In this document: positions 1 through 8,511 of the stretch, piece after piece
Numbering within the stretch: position 1 is the first letter of the stretch
Layout of the letters: each line of letters starts with the position of its first letter
From: CADEDH01 sp039201605
Lineage (GTDB): Bacteria > Actinomycetota > Acidimicrobiia > Acidimicrobiales > SZUA-35
NCBI GenBank assembly: GCA_039201605.1
Contig: JBCCRO010000013.1
Span: forward strand, 62,001-126,000
Direction: 5' to 3'
DNA length: 64,000 nt
The notes under the pieces: model-generated
The model's database searches: none
Told to the model about the DNA's origin: nothing
The model's input: the letters and a program-made list of their open reading frames with translations, nothing else
Position numbers and translations under genes: made by a program

Positions 1-467
1 CCTTGGGGGCCGAGGTGGCCCGCCTGGTCGACGAATACCAGACCGCCCTCGACGAGTTGCAGTTCCGCAAGGCGGCCCAGACGCTGCGGGCGACGTGGGC
101 CGCAGGCAACGCCTACCTGGTGGAAAAGGCCCCGTGGACCGAGATCAAGACCGATCCCGAGGCGGCGGCGGTCAGCCTGCGCACGGCCATGAACCTGATC
201 TACCTGTTCGGGGTCATCTCCGAGCCGTTGATCCCGGACTCGGCGGCCAAGCTCCGGGGCGCCTTCGCCGTCGAGGACGACACCCGCACCTGGGTCACCC
301 CCGACGAGGTGACGGCGCTGTCGCTCCTGTCCCCCGGCGTCGGTTTCACCACCCCGCCGGTGCTGTTCTCCAAGATCGACGACGACGCCCTGGCCGCCTA
401 CCGGGAGCGCTTCGGCGCCCCCGACTCCGACGACAGCAGCGAAGCCGTCCCGGCCCAGCCGGTATAG
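1..467 (+). CDS. metG: Methionyl-tRNA synthetase, C-terminal part (5' truncated by window edge)
   Basis: Only the last ~155 codons are present; the gene begins outside the window, so no start is assigned. The sequence shows the helical anticodon-binding region of MetRS: NAYLVEKAPWT followed about 25 residues later by an AMNLIYLFGVISEPLIPDSA segment and a final PPVLFSKIDD block, the usual ending of class Ia MetRS before a short acidic tail. Family role: cytoplasmic attachment of methionine to initiator and elongator tRNA-Met. The catalytic HIGH and KMSKS motifs lie upstream, outside the window. The convergent DUF456 gene ends 16 nt after this stop codon. Confidence 0.9.
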   Translation, partial: LGAEVARLVDEYQTALDELQFRKAAQTLRATWAAGNAYLVEKAPWTEIKTDPEAAAVSLRTAMNLIYLFGVISEPLIPDSAAKLRGAFAVEDDTRTWVTPDEVTALSLLSPGVGFTTPPVLFSKIDDDALAAYRERFGAPDSDDSSEAVPAQPV

Positions 468-483
468 GGCCTGGGGCCGATCC

Positions 484-978
484 TCAGCCGAGGACGGAGA
501 GGGCCCAGGCGGCCCACACCGCGGTCATGAACACGGCGATCCCGATCTCGATCAGCGCGCTCAGGCCGAAGCCCTTGGCCACCGCCACCGTCGACCCCCA
601 GGCTTCGCCTGCCTCCCGGTGGTGGACGTACTCGGCGACGAACAGCCCGATCAAGGCCCCGATGACCACGCCGACGATCGGGATCACGAAGAACCCGACC
701 ACGGCGCCCAGTACGGCCACCAGCTGCGACCACCGGGACACGTCGTGGCCCTCGGCCGCCCGTCGAGGCACGACGACGCTCTTGATCACGCTCGCCGCCA
801 CCAGCAGGGTCAGTACCACCAGCACCGCGATCCCGATCGGGCTGAAGCCGACCAGGAAGCCGTAGACCACGGCCGCCAACCAGATCAGCATCACCCCGGG
901 CAAGAACGGGACGACGGTCCCGAGGACGCCGACCACCATGACCAGGCCGATGACGATCGTCGCCTCGAGGTCGCTCAT
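484..978 (-). CDS. DUF456 family membrane protein
   Basis: A 164-residue polytopic membrane protein. Hydrophobic stretches lie at about residues 7-25, 28-62, 85-118 and 140-160, with a glycine-rich segment (GVVIGALIGLFVAEY) typical of DUF456 proteins, whose function is unknown. The length is normal for the family. The start ATG follows a 52-nt gap after the MFS/spermidine-synthase-like gene on the same strand, and that gap holds a 14-bp tandem repeat (1001-1056). Co-transcription with the upstream gene is plausible. Family call is by eye. Confidence 0.75.
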   Translation of the reverse strand: MSDLEATIVIGLVMVVGVLGTVVPFLPGVMLIWLAAVVYGFLVGFSPIGIAVLVVLTLLVAASVIKSVVVPRRAAEGHDVSRWSQLVAVLGAVVGFFVIPIVGVVIGALIGLFVAEYVHHREAGEAWGSTVAVAKGFGLSALIEIGIAVFMTAVWAAWALSVLG

Positions 979-1000
979 CGTCTCCGCCTCACGGTGTCCT

Positions 1001-1056
1001 CCTCATCGGGCCTGCCTCGTCGGGCGTGCCTCATCGGGTCTGCCTCATCTGGTCGA
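1001..1056. repeat. Four tandem copies of a 14-bp unit
   Basis: Four adjacent copies of a 14-bp unit (consensus CCTCATCGGGTCTG, 1-4 mismatches) begin at 1001, 1015, 1029 and 1043. The last two copies run into the 3' end of the MFS/spermidine-synthase-like gene and encode its final residues (DQMRQTR); the rest lies between that stop and the DUF456 start. Confidence 0.8.
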
Positions 1057-2464
1057 CGGGGGCGAAGTCGTCGTCGAGGACGAGTCCATCGGCCACCAAC
1101 CGGGCCGTTCGCCCCGCGTCGATGAGCAGGCCGTCCTCGGCATCGATCCGCGGGGCCGGGATCGGCTCGTCGGAGGCCAGGAGCACGAAGTTGAACCCGC
1201 CGAACGCCGGGGTGCCGCCGGGCGGCTCGATCAGGGCCACATGGTCGAAATGCTCGGCGTAGGTGGCCAGGGACGCCTCGGCGAAGGCGATCTCGCCCCC
1301 GTCCACCAGGTTGAGCATCACCGTGCCGTCGGGGGTCAGCACCCGCTCCAGCTCCTCGACGAACTGGGTGGTCGTCAGGTGCCAGGGCACCGTGAGCCCG
1401 CTGAAGGCGTCGCCGATGATCAAGTCGTGGGAGTCGGTCTCGAGCTCGGAGAGCGTGAGGCGGGCGTCGCCGACCACGATCTCGGTGTCCGGGCCCTCGA
1501 CCGGGCCCAGCTCATCGGCGATGAAGTCGACCAGGTCGCCGTCGATCTCCAACACGATCTGGTCCGACCCGGGCCGTTCGGCCGCCAGGTAGCGGGCCAT
1601 CGTGTAGCCGGCGCCGCCCACGTGCACCACCCGGAGAGGCCCGGGCTCGATGTTGTCGAGGGCACCGGCCATCAGCCGGGCGTAGCGAAACTCGAGATAC
1701 GACGGATCGTCGAGGTCGACGTAGGAGTTACGGAAGCCGTTGAGCACCACGCTGCGACCCGAGGGTCGCTCGGCGTCGACAACGAGGTTGGCGCAGGCGT
1801 AGGACGTCTCGGCCTGGCAGCGGTCGCCGACGGCCAGGGCCCCTCCCACGGGAAGGGCGACGACGATGGCGGCCAACACGGCGTTCTCCCGCACCCGCTC
1901 CCACCCGGTCAGCGACGCGCCGGCGAGCACCAGGACGGCCCCGATCACGATGAACAGGGTGCGGGTGCCGATCGTGGCCACCAGCACGAACCCGGCCATG
2001 AACGAGCCGGCCAGGGCGCCGACGGTGCCGGCGGCCGACAGGTTGCCGACCACCTTGCCGCTGTCGTCGAGCGACTGGATCATCAGCTTGGCCACCAGCG
2101 GCGACACGGTGCTGAGCACGACGGCGGGCGCGAAGAACAGCACGGTGCTGAGGCCGACGATCGTCACCGCACCGGCGCCCGGCGTCGGGTTGAGGATGCT
2201 GGCCAGCACCACCGACAGCCAGGTGAAGATCCCGCCCGCCACCAGCGCCGGGCCGATGAACAGCTGCGGGTCGTGGCGGTCGGCCAGACGGCCCCCGATC
2301 GTATTGCCGAGGGCGATTCCGGCGAGCACGGTGCCGATGATGCCGGTGAAGGTCTCCAGCGACACCCCCACGATCGGGGCCAGCAGCCGGCCGGCCAGGA
2401 TCTCGATCACGAGGATGCAGAACGAGGTGCCGAACACCAATGCCGTGGCGAGGCGGGGATTCAT
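1031..2464 (-). CDS. Membrane-anchored spermidine synthase-like protein (MFS-spermidine synthase fusion)
   Basis: About 477 residues from the ATG at 2464, where the first hydrophobic helix starts at once (MNPRLATALVFGTSFCI); an upstream in-frame extension is low-complexity and rejected. The N-terminal ~230 residues form several transmembrane helices of transporter type, including a GLADRHDP-like loop (GGRLADRHDP). The C-terminal half is a Rossmann methyltransferase-like aminopropyltransferase fold: VVHVGGAGYTMARYL (nucleotide loop), VLEIDGDLVDFI and the IIGDAFSG active-site loop. Such fusions are common in actinobacteria; whether they make spermidine is generally unproven. Divergent from the GAF gene (106 nt between starts). 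Confidence 0.8.
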   Translation of the reverse strand: MNPRLATALVFGTSFCILVIEILAGRLLAPIVGVSLETFTGIIGTVLAGIALGNTIGGRLADRHDPQLFIGPALVAGGIFTWLSVVLASILNPTPGAGAVTIVGLSTVLFFAPAVVLSTVSPLVAKLMIQSLDDSGKVVGNLSAAGTVGALAGSFMAGFVLVATIGTRTLFIVIGAVLVLAGASLTGWERVRENAVLAAIVVALPVGGALAVGDRCQAETSYACANLVVDAERPSGRSVVLNGFRNSYVDLDDPSYLEFRYARLMAGALDNIEPGPLRVVHVGGAGYTMARYLAAERPGSDQIVLEIDGDLVDFIADELGPVEGPDTEIVVGDARLTLSELETDSHDLIIGDAFSGLTVPWHLTTTQFVEELERVLTPDGTVMLNLVDGGEIAFAEASLATYAEHFDHVALIEPPGGTPAFGGFNFVLLASDEPIPAPRIDAEDGLLIDAGRTARLVADGLVLDDDFAPVDQMRQTR

Positions 2465-2570
2465 CGAGCCCGCCGGTCGTAGGTTCTCACCGTCACGTTC
2501 TATCGTTGGCGGCGGGCCGGTGCATGTCGCTCCGGCCTGATTCCGTTCGCCGTCCCCTGGATTCCGCCCC

Positions 2571-3116
2571 ATGCCCGGTGCCGTCCGCCCCACCCTGCAA
2601 GCCATCGTCAATCAGGCGGTCGCCGCCACCGGCGCCTCCAGCGGCTGGTTGTTGGCCGTCGGCGCCGATGATCTCGAGGTGGTGGCCACCGCCGGCGGCA
2701 CCCACGCCGAGCACATCGGTCGACGGTTCGCCGCCACCGGGGCCCAGGGCTACGTGCTCTCCTCGGGCCAGGCCGCCGCCCTGCTCCCCCAGCCCGACGA
2801 CCCGGCCAACGTCGGCGCCGGCGGCTTCGACGGCGTGCCCCCGTCGGTGGTGGCCGTCCCCTGCGGTGAGGACGCAGTCGGCGTGCTCGAACTGGTGGAC
2901 AAGGCCGACGGCCTCCCCTTCACCTTCGCCGACATCGAGGCGGTGAGCGGCCTGGCCGCCGTGGCCGCCGCCGCCATGACCGAGCAGTCGGGCGGGGTGC
3001 CGAACGCCCCCGCCTCCCCGGCGGAACTCGCCGCCGACCTCCGCCACCTGGCCGAACGCGATCCCGCGCGCTACGCCGATACCGCCCGGCTGGTGCAGGC
3101 CCTGTTGGGGCGCTGA
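2571..3116 (+). CDS. GAF-like domain protein, partner of the subtilase-kinase fusion
   Basis: A 181-residue soluble protein. Residues ~8-150 follow a GAF-domain pattern: an opening helix (LQAIVNQAVAATGASSGWLL), central strands, a glycine-rich loop and a closing VAVPCGEDAVGVLELVDKA strand followed by a DIEAVSGLAAVAAAAM helix. The last ~40 residues form a separate helical segment (ELAADLRHLAERDPARYADT). GAF domains sense small ligands or act as dimerisation modules; the ligand here is unknown. The stop lies 2 nt before the ATG of the subtilase-kinase gene, so the two are probably co-translated and functionally linked. No transmembrane segment or signal peptide. Confidence 0.7.
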   Translation: MPGAVRPTLQAIVNQAVAATGASSGWLLAVGADDLEVVATAGGTHAEHIGRRFAATGAQGYVLSSGQAAALLPQPDDPANVGAGGFDGVPPSVVAVPCGEDAVGVLELVDKADGLPFTFADIEAVSGLAAVAAAAMTEQSGGVPNAPASPAELAADLRHLAERDPARYADTARLVQALLGR

Positions 3117-3118
3117 TC

Positions 3119-4996
3119 ATGGGCGGATCCCGGCCGGCGTGGTCTCGCGAGTCCGGCTTTCTCCGGGCCGTGTCGGGCGGCAACGACTTCTCACCCGACT
3201 GGGCCTTCGTCGGCAGCACCGGCGGCGGTGTCCGGGTGGCCGTCGTCGACTCCGGCATCGACGCCGACCATCCACTGCTCGAGGGGTCGGTCGACGAGGC
3301 GGCGGCGGTCGAGTTCCGGGTGAGCGCAGATGGCCAGGTGGTGCGGGTCGACGGCCCCCACGACGACGTCTACGGCCACGGCACGGCCTGTGCCGGCATC
3401 ATCCACGCCCTCGCCCCCGATGCCGAGATCACCAGCGTCCGGGTGGTCGACGAGTCGCTCCGGGGCAAGGCGGCGGCCTTCCACGCCGGTCTGGAGTGGG
3501 CGGTCGAGGCGGGCTACGACATCATCAACCTGTCGCTCGGCGCGGCCAAGCGGGAGTGGGCCCTGGCCTTCCACGACGTGTGCGACCGGGGCTACTTCGC
3601 CAACTCCTTCATCGTCACCGCCGCCAACAACGTCAACCGTGACTCCTTCCCGTCGCTGTACGCCTCGGTGACCTCGGTGGCGTCCAACACCTCGACCGAT
3701 CCCCTCCGCTTCCACTTCAATCCCGACCCGCCGACCGAGTTCCTGGCCCGCGGTATCGACGTGCAGGTGCCCTGGCTCGACGGCACCTCGATCACCACCA
3801 CCGGCAACTCGTTCGCCGCCCCGCACATCGCCGCCTTCGCCGCCCTGATCAAGGCCAAACATCCCGACCTGCGACCGTTCCAGATCAAGACGGCGTTGTG
3901 GGCGGCCTCGGCCAACGTCCGCGACGCCGACCCGACCACTGCCGGGCGCACGGCGCGGGTGACGGTGGGCGCCGCCCGACCCACGCTACGGACCGGGGCC
4001 GGGCTTGGGCCGCGCCGCAGCGTCATCGGCGTGACCGGGCCCGGCGGCGTGGCGTCGGTCGACGAGCCGGGCTGGGCCGAGGCGGTGCGGCGGGAGCGGC
4101 AGGAGATCCAGAGCCTGATGGAGGGCTACGACGTCGGCGATCTCGTCGACCGGGGCCCCTGGGGCCCGGTGTGGGCCGCCCGACACGAGGGCCAGGCGGT
4201 GGCGATCCGCCGCCTCGACCCCAACCTGGCCAGCGACCCGACGATGCGGGAGCGGTTCGCCGCCAGCGTCCGCATCGCCGCCGGTATCCGCCACCCCCAC
4301 GTACTGCCCATCCTCGACCTGCGCGAGGCGGAGGACTTCGCCGTCACCGTCATGCCGCTGTGCCCCACCAACCTGGCCAGGTGGCGCCTGGAGCAGACCG
4401 CGGTGGAGCCCGCGGCGGCCGGGGCGGCGGCGTTGTCGCTGTTGAACGGTCTCCACGAGGCCCACGCCTGCGGCATCTTCCACGGCGACCTGCGTCCGGA
4501 GAACGCCCTCATCGACGAACGAAACCGGGTGGTGGTCAGCGATGTCGGCATCGCCGCCGCCCTCTCCAGCGACGCCCGCACCTCGGCCGCCCCCAATGAC
4601 CCCCGCACGTGGGCCTACCTGGCGCCGGAGCAGATCGACGGCACCGCCATCGGCGCCTACACCGACGTTCACGCCGTGGGCCTCACGCTCTGCAAGCTGC
4701 TGACCGGCGAACTGCCGTGGCCCCGGGTCGAGTCCTTGGGGGCCATGGTCCGCCAGCGGGCCACCGAGGAACCTCGGCCGGTGGCCGACATCGACCCCTC
4801 GGTCCCGGCCGCTCTAGCCGACCTCATCGACGCCGCCACCGCCATCGAGCCCGCAGACCGCCCGACCTCGGCCCGGGCCTTCGCCCAACTCCTGGGCCAG
4901 GTGCTCGATCACGAGCTCGGTCGGGGCTGGCTCACCACCCAGCCCTTGGTCGTGCGCGACGACCTGGGCCACGACGGCGTCGGCGTCGGCCGGTAG
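3119..4996 (+). CDS. Subtilisin-like (S8) protease fused to a protein kinase-like domain
   Basis: A 625-residue protein with no signal peptide or membrane helix, so probably cytoplasmic. Residues ~36-270 are a subtilase: catalytic Asp44 (VAVVDSGID), His87 (YGHGTACAGI), an oxyanion Asn near 170-171 and Ser231 (GNSFAAPHIA). There is no evident prodomain. Residues ~337-600 resemble a Hanks-type kinase: a Gly-rich loop (RGPWGPVW, 346-352), HGDLRPEN (455-462), DVG (475-477) in place of DFG, and APEQ (502-505). The VAIK lysine position reads VAIR (Arg364), so ATP binding or catalysis may be lost and the domain could be a regulatory pseudokinase. The protease triad looks complete. It follows the GAF gene by 2 nt and ends at a possible terminator. 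Substrate unknown. Confidence 0.85.
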   Translation: MGGSRPAWSRESGFLRAVSGGNDFSPDWAFVGSTGGGVRVAVVDSGIDADHPLLEGSVDEAAAVEFRVSADGQVVRVDGPHDDVYGHGTACAGIIHALAPDAEITSVRVVDESLRGKAAAFHAGLEWAVEAGYDIINLSLGAAKREWALAFHDVCDRGYFANSFIVTAANNVNRDSFPSLYASVTSVASNTSTDPLRFHFNPDPPTEFLARGIDVQVPWLDGTSITTTGNSFAAPHIAAFAALIKAKHPDLRPFQIKTALWAASANVRDADPTTAGRTARVTVGAARPTLRTGAGLGPRRSVIGVTGPGGVASVDEPGWAEAVRRERQEIQSLMEGYDVGDLVDRGPWGPVWAARHEGQAVAIRRLDPNLASDPTMRERFAASVRIAAGIRHPHVLPILDLREAEDFAVTVMPLCPTNLARWRLEQTAVEPAAAGAAALSLLNGLHEAHACGIFHGDLRPENALIDERNRVVVSDVGIAAALSSDARTSAAPNDPRTWAYLAPEQIDGTAIGAYTDVHAVGLTLCKLLTGELPWPRVESLGAMVRQRATEEPRPVADIDPSVPAALADLIDAATAIEPADRPTSARAFAQLLGQVLDHELGRGWLTTQPLVVRDDLGHDGVGVGR

Positions 4997-5001
4997 CCCC
5001 C

Positions 5002-5043
5002 GTCCGACGGCGCCCTCCGAGCGCGCCGAACCCACCGTCGGAC
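5002..5043. terminator. Possible bidirectional hairpin between convergent genes
   Basis: A perfect 9-bp inverted repeat (GTCCGACGG / CCGTCGGAC, arms 5002-5010 and 5035-5043) encloses a 24-nt GC-rich loop. It sits in the 70-nt gap between the stops of the subtilase-kinase gene and the convergent alpha/beta hydrolase. No T-run follows, so termination is only suggested. Confidence 0.35.
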
Positions 5044-5066
5044 CCGATGGGCCTTCGTCGGCCGAA

Positions 5067-6080
5067 TCAGGTGACGGTGAGCTGGACCGGCCCCACCAGG
5101 TCGACCGCCGGTTCGTCGACCGACAGCGGCTCGGCCCGCCCGGCGTTGGTGGTGATGGCCTCGGTCAGCTCGTCCCATCGGGTGGCGGGCAGATCGTGAC
5201 CCATCCCCGGGAACATCAACAGCCGCGATCCCCGGACGGCCCGGGCGGTGGCCACGCCACCGGAGGGGCTGACGAGGGTGTCGTCGAGCCCGTGCACCAC
5301 CAGGGTGGGGACGGCGACCGCACCGAGGCGCTCGGTCCGGTCGGGGCTGACGGCGATGGCGGCCGCCTGATGGGCCGTGCCGTCCGGGCGGTAGCTCCGG
5401 GCCACCGATCGGCGGAGGCGCTGCTCGGCGGCGGCGCGATCCCAGTCGGTGCCCGCCACCAGTTCGGCGGCGGCGGTGAGGGTCTCGGGGGCGTCGACCG
5501 CCTCGGGGGTGGTCCGCAGCAGGGCCAGAAGGCGGACGAGCTGGCGGGAGGCGGGCAGGCCGTGGCGGCGGTCGCCGGTGTTGGACATGATCGAGGTGAG
5601 CGACCGGACGCGCTCGGGGAAGCGGATGGTGAACTCCTGGGCGATCATGCCGCCCATCGACATCCCCACGATGTGGGCCCGCTCGACGCCGAGCCCGTCG
5701 AGCAGCCCGACGGTGTCGCCGGCCAGATCGGCCAGGGTGTACGAGGCGGTCGCCCCCCGGCGGACGACGGCGGCTCGGGCGCTGGCCGCCATCGACGGCG
5801 GTGGCGTGTCGGTGGCCGTGCTCAGCCCGGCGTCGCGGTTGTCGAAGCGGATCACCCGGAACCCGGCGGCCGCCAGGCGGTCGACCAGGCCTTGGGGCCA
5901 ATCGCAGAGCTGGCCGCCCAACCCCATGATCATCACCAGGGGCTCGCCGTCGCGGGGCCCGTCGATCGTGTAGCTCAGCTCGATCCCGTTGCTCGCCAGC
6001 GTGCCCGTGATCGTGTGGTCGCCCGGGCTCGGGGCCGCGCCGTTGAGCCCGTGGTGTGCTGTGCCGTTACCGGTGACCAT
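5067..6080 (-). CDS. Alpha/beta hydrolase
   Basis: A 337-residue alpha/beta-hydrolase-fold enzyme. Visible elements are the oxyanion-region MGLGGQLCDW after strand beta3, the nucleophile elbow GMSMGG (catalytic Ser), an Asp in VVHGLDDTLV and a His in FPGMGHDLP, giving a complete Ser-Asp-His triad. Members are esterases, lactonases or related hydrolases; the substrate cannot be inferred. The first ~25 residues are a low-complexity extension, but the ATG at 6080 is supported by a TAGCGT box only 6 nt upstream (leaderless start). It lies 59 nt downstream of cfa on the same strand, with its own promoter-like AT-rich gap. Confidence 0.88.
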   Translation of the reverse strand: MVTGNGTAHHGLNGAAPSPGDHTITGTLASNGIELSYTIDGPRDGEPLVMIMGLGGQLCDWPQGLVDRLAAAGFRVIRFDNRDAGLSTATDTPPPSMAASARAAVVRRGATASYTLADLAGDTVGLLDGLGVERAHIVGMSMGGMIAQEFTIRFPERVRSLTSIMSNTGDRRHGLPASRQLVRLLALLRTTPEAVDAPETLTAAAELVAGTDWDRAAAEQRLRRSVARSYRPDGTAHQAAAIAVSPDRTERLGAVAVPTLVVHGLDDTLVSPSGGVATARAVRGSRLLMFPGMGHDLPATRWDELTEAITTNAGRAEPLSVDEPAVDLVGPVQLTVT

Positions 6081-6086
6081 GACGTT

Positions 6087-6092
6087 ACGCTA
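6087..6092 (-). promoter_or_regulatory. -10 box (TAGCGT) for a leaderless alpha/beta hydrolase mRNA
   Basis: TAGCGT on the minus strand ends 6 nt before the ATG at 6080, in a locally AT-rich stretch. The spacing would put transcription initiation at or next to the start codon, and no Shine-Dalgarno sequence is present. No clear -35 box. Confidence 0.5.
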
Positions 6093-6139
6093 GCAAAAGT
6101 TAGCAGTCGATAGCTTCAACTGTGACGATCGATACAGGA

Positions 6140-7270
6140 TCAGCGGACCGCCCGATAGACCGGCGAGGGGGTGCCCGCCCGCCGCCACACGATCTGCCAC
6201 AGCTGAAGGTGGCGGGTGCGGAAGGCGCAGGCCGATCCCATCAGGTAGTAGTCCCATGTCCGCCGGAAGTGCTCGCCGTAGGACGGGATCTCGTTCCAGC
6301 GCCGACCGATGTTGCCGTGCCAGGCCATCAGGGTCTTGTCGTAGTCCGGTCCGAAATTGTGGACGTCCTCCAACGCCCACCACCGTCTGGTCGCCGCCCC
6401 CAGCTGCTCGATCGACGGGGTGACACCACCGGGGAAGATGTACTTGTCGAACCACGGGTCGGTGTGGTTCTTGGTCAGGTTGGAGCCGATGGTGTGGTGG
6501 AGCATGATCCCGCCCGGGGCGAGCAGCTCCTTGTTGCGGTCGAAGAACGTCTGGTAGTTCTGCGGCCCGACGTGCTCCAGCATGCCGATCGACACGATCC
6601 GGTCGTAGCTGCCGGTCATCTCCCGGAAGTCGCGTTGCTGGATGTCGACGTCGAGACCCTTGCACCGCTCGGCCGCCACCTTCACCTGCTCGGCGGCCGG
6701 GGAGATCCCGGTGACGTGGACGCCGTAGCGCTCGGCGGCGTACTGGGCGAAGCCGCCCCAACCGCAGCCGATGTCGAGCAGGCGCATCCCGGGCTCCAGG
6801 TGGAGCTTGGCGCAGATCAGGTCGAGCTTGGCCTCCTGGGCGGCGTCGAGGTCGGCGGCCTTGTCCCAGTAGCCACAGCTGTAGATCATCCGCTTGTCGA
6901 GCATGCGCTCGTAGAGGTCGTTGCCGATGTCGTAGTGGGCCGAGGCGTTCTGGGCCGCCCGCCGGACGGTCTGCATGTTCTGGGCCCGGGCCCGGAGGGC
7001 CAGGGCGATGAGCCGTGGACTGCGGGTGATCCGATGCTTGATCTGCGACTCCATGACGAGCGCCAGGGTCTTGTCGAGCCGGGGTGAGTCCCACCAGCCC
7101 TCCTGGTAGGTCTCTCCCAGCCCGAGTTCCCGGTCGCGGATCACCCGTCCGTAGAACCGTTCGTCGTGAATCTGTATGTCGTGGTCGGCCGAGCCGCCCA
7201 CCTCGATGCCGGCGATCGTCAACAGCTCATCGACGAGCTGGCGCGCGCTCTCACCCCGAGGACGTTCCAT
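6140..7270 (-). CDS. cfa: Cyclopropane-fatty-acyl-phospholipid synthase family methyltransferase
   Basis: About 376 residues from the ATG at 7270, which has a strong GGGGGAG Shine-Dalgarno; the longer upstream frame has no coding character. The family adds a methylene from S-adenosylmethionine across a double bond of membrane phospholipid acyl chains. Seen: the N-terminal segment with YQEGWWDS, the HYDIGNDLYERMLD motif, MIYSCGYW, the SAM-binding LLDIGCGWGGFA loop, SIGMLEHVG, and the C-terminal FGPDYDKTLMAWH region. The length is slightly short but complete. Likely cytoplasmic and membrane-peripheral. Expression in stationary phase or stress is known for the family but is not shown here. Confidence 0.92.
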   Translation of the reverse strand: MERPRGESARQLVDELLTIAGIEVGGSADHDIQIHDERFYGRVIRDRELGLGETYQEGWWDSPRLDKTLALVMESQIKHRITRSPRLIALALRARAQNMQTVRRAAQNASAHYDIGNDLYERMLDKRMIYSCGYWDKAADLDAAQEAKLDLICAKLHLEPGMRLLDIGCGWGGFAQYAAERYGVHVTGISPAAEQVKVAAERCKGLDVDIQQRDFREMTGSYDRIVSIGMLEHVGPQNYQTFFDRNKELLAPGGIMLHHTIGSNLTKNHTDPWFDKYIFPGGVTPSIEQLGAATRRWWALEDVHNFGPDYDKTLMAWHGNIGRRWNEIPSYGEHFRRTWDYYLMGSACAFRTRHLQLWQIVWRRAGTPSPVYRAVR

Positions 7271-7359
7271 ATTCTCCCCCGCTTCCGCCACTAGCAGTAT
7301 CGACAACCAATGGAACCGGGTTCCGATTTCCATTGCAAGTGAAACGACCGAGGAACCCC

Positions 7360-8436
7360 TCAGCCCAGCTCGATGCCGAACACCAGGGTCGCCGTGTTCC
7401 CCCCGGCCCCAGCACCCTGGGAAAACGTCACCTGCTGACCATCGGCGGTGAACACCAGGATCATCTGCTGGACGTGGCCGGACCCGATCGGACCCATGTC
7501 GTTGGGCTCCAGCGGCTCGAGCGTGACGCCGTCCACGTTGTCGCCGAACTCGCTGTAGGCCTCGACGACCACGCCGAGATCGGACTGCACCGTGGCGAAC
7601 GCGTTGTGCCACGGGCCGCGGTAGCCGTCGATACGGACGCCCCCGATCCCCTGACAGGTCACCACCTCGGGGATGATCACATCCCTGCGGGTGTCGATGA
7701 CGCAACGGGCCGGGAGACCGCGCACGCTGCCGCCGGCGTCGGCGTCGCCGGCGAAGGGAACCGACTCCGAGGTGACGTTGCCGCCGACGACCTCGCTCTC
7801 CGTCGTCTGCTCGACGAGATCGGGCGAGGCGACCTCGGAGTCGAGCTGGCCCGACCCGTCATCGCCGGTGGCCAGAGCGGCCGTGATGCCGAGCAGGGCC
7901 ACGAGCACGGCGAAGGCTCCGAGGATGGCCAGCAGGTCTCGGGCCGGGGCCACGCCGGTGGTGAAGCCGAACCGCTCGCGCCACGGCGAGACCGGCCGCT
8001 CCTGGGGAGGCATCGACGTCGCCGCCAGCTTCTCCAGCACGTCGGGGAACAGGGCGCTGATGCCGCCCCGCTCGAAGACCAGCTCCTGAACGGCCGACTC
8101 CCCGTCGAGCGGGGCCAGATCCTGCTCTCGGAGATGGAGCACCTTGGCCGGCCCCAGCCCGCGCTCCAGCTGACCGAGCAGCTGGGCCTGCCGTTCGTTG
8201 GCCGCCACCTCCTCGTCGTCGTCGGGCTGGCGCGACAGCAGGATGGCCAGATCCACGTCGTGCAGCAGCGGCAGCGAGGCCTCCGGCGACTGCCCCTCCT
8301 CGTCGGGGCTGGGGTCGAACAGGTCGACCGCCCACCCCGCCTCCTCCACGCGATCGCGCAGGGTCTGCCAGTCGGCTCCCCGGCCGGTGGTGCCGAGGAT
8401 GACCTTGCCAAGCGCGTCGTTCAGTGGATCAGCCAC
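7360..8436 (-). CDS. Single-pass membrane protein of unknown function
   Basis: A 358-residue protein starting at GTG (8436). Residues 1-~165 are soluble and look like a Rossmann-like or receiver-like fold (KVILGTTGRGADW, VDLAILLSRQPDD), ending in a Pro/Arg-rich stretch. One transmembrane helix (about 170-190, LLAILGAFAVLVALLGITAAL) follows. The outer ~165 residues contain two cysteines (CVIDTR...VVTCQG) that may form a disulfide and a Gly-rich beta-type tail. The topology implies a cytoplasmic N-terminus and an exported C-terminus. I do not recognise the family. It is divergent from the DoxX-like gene (75-nt gap). Confidence 0.7.
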   Translation of the reverse strand: MADPLNDALGKVILGTTGRGADWQTLRDRVEEAGWAVDLFDPSPDEEGQSPEASLPLLHDVDLAILLSRQPDDDEEVAANERQAQLLGQLERGLGPAKVLHLREQDLAPLDGESAVQELVFERGGISALFPDVLEKLAATSMPPQERPVSPWRERFGFTTGVAPARDLLAILGAFAVLVALLGITAALATGDDGSGQLDSEVASPDLVEQTTESEVVGGNVTSESVPFAGDADAGGSVRGLPARCVIDTRRDVIIPEVVTCQGIGGVRIDGYRGPWHNAFATVQSDLGVVVEAYSEFGDNVDGVTLEPLEPNDMGPIGSGHVQQMILVFTADGQQVTFSQGAGAGGNTATLVFGIELG

Positions 8437-8484
8437 CGATCCGCCCGGGTCGGAGTGGAATGGGGTTAGCTATGCAGACGAAAC

Positions 8485-8490
8485 TACAGT
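8485..8490 (+). promoter_or_regulatory. -10 box (TACAGT) upstream of the DoxX-like gene
   Basis: TACAGT lies 21 nt before the ATG at 8512, leaving room for a short leader that carries an AGGAG ribosome binding site. On the opposite strand, TTGACT at 8493-8488 could be the -35 element for the divergent membrane-protein gene. Confidence 0.35.
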
Positions 8491-8511
8491 CAACGCGAAC
8501 AGAGTAGGAGC

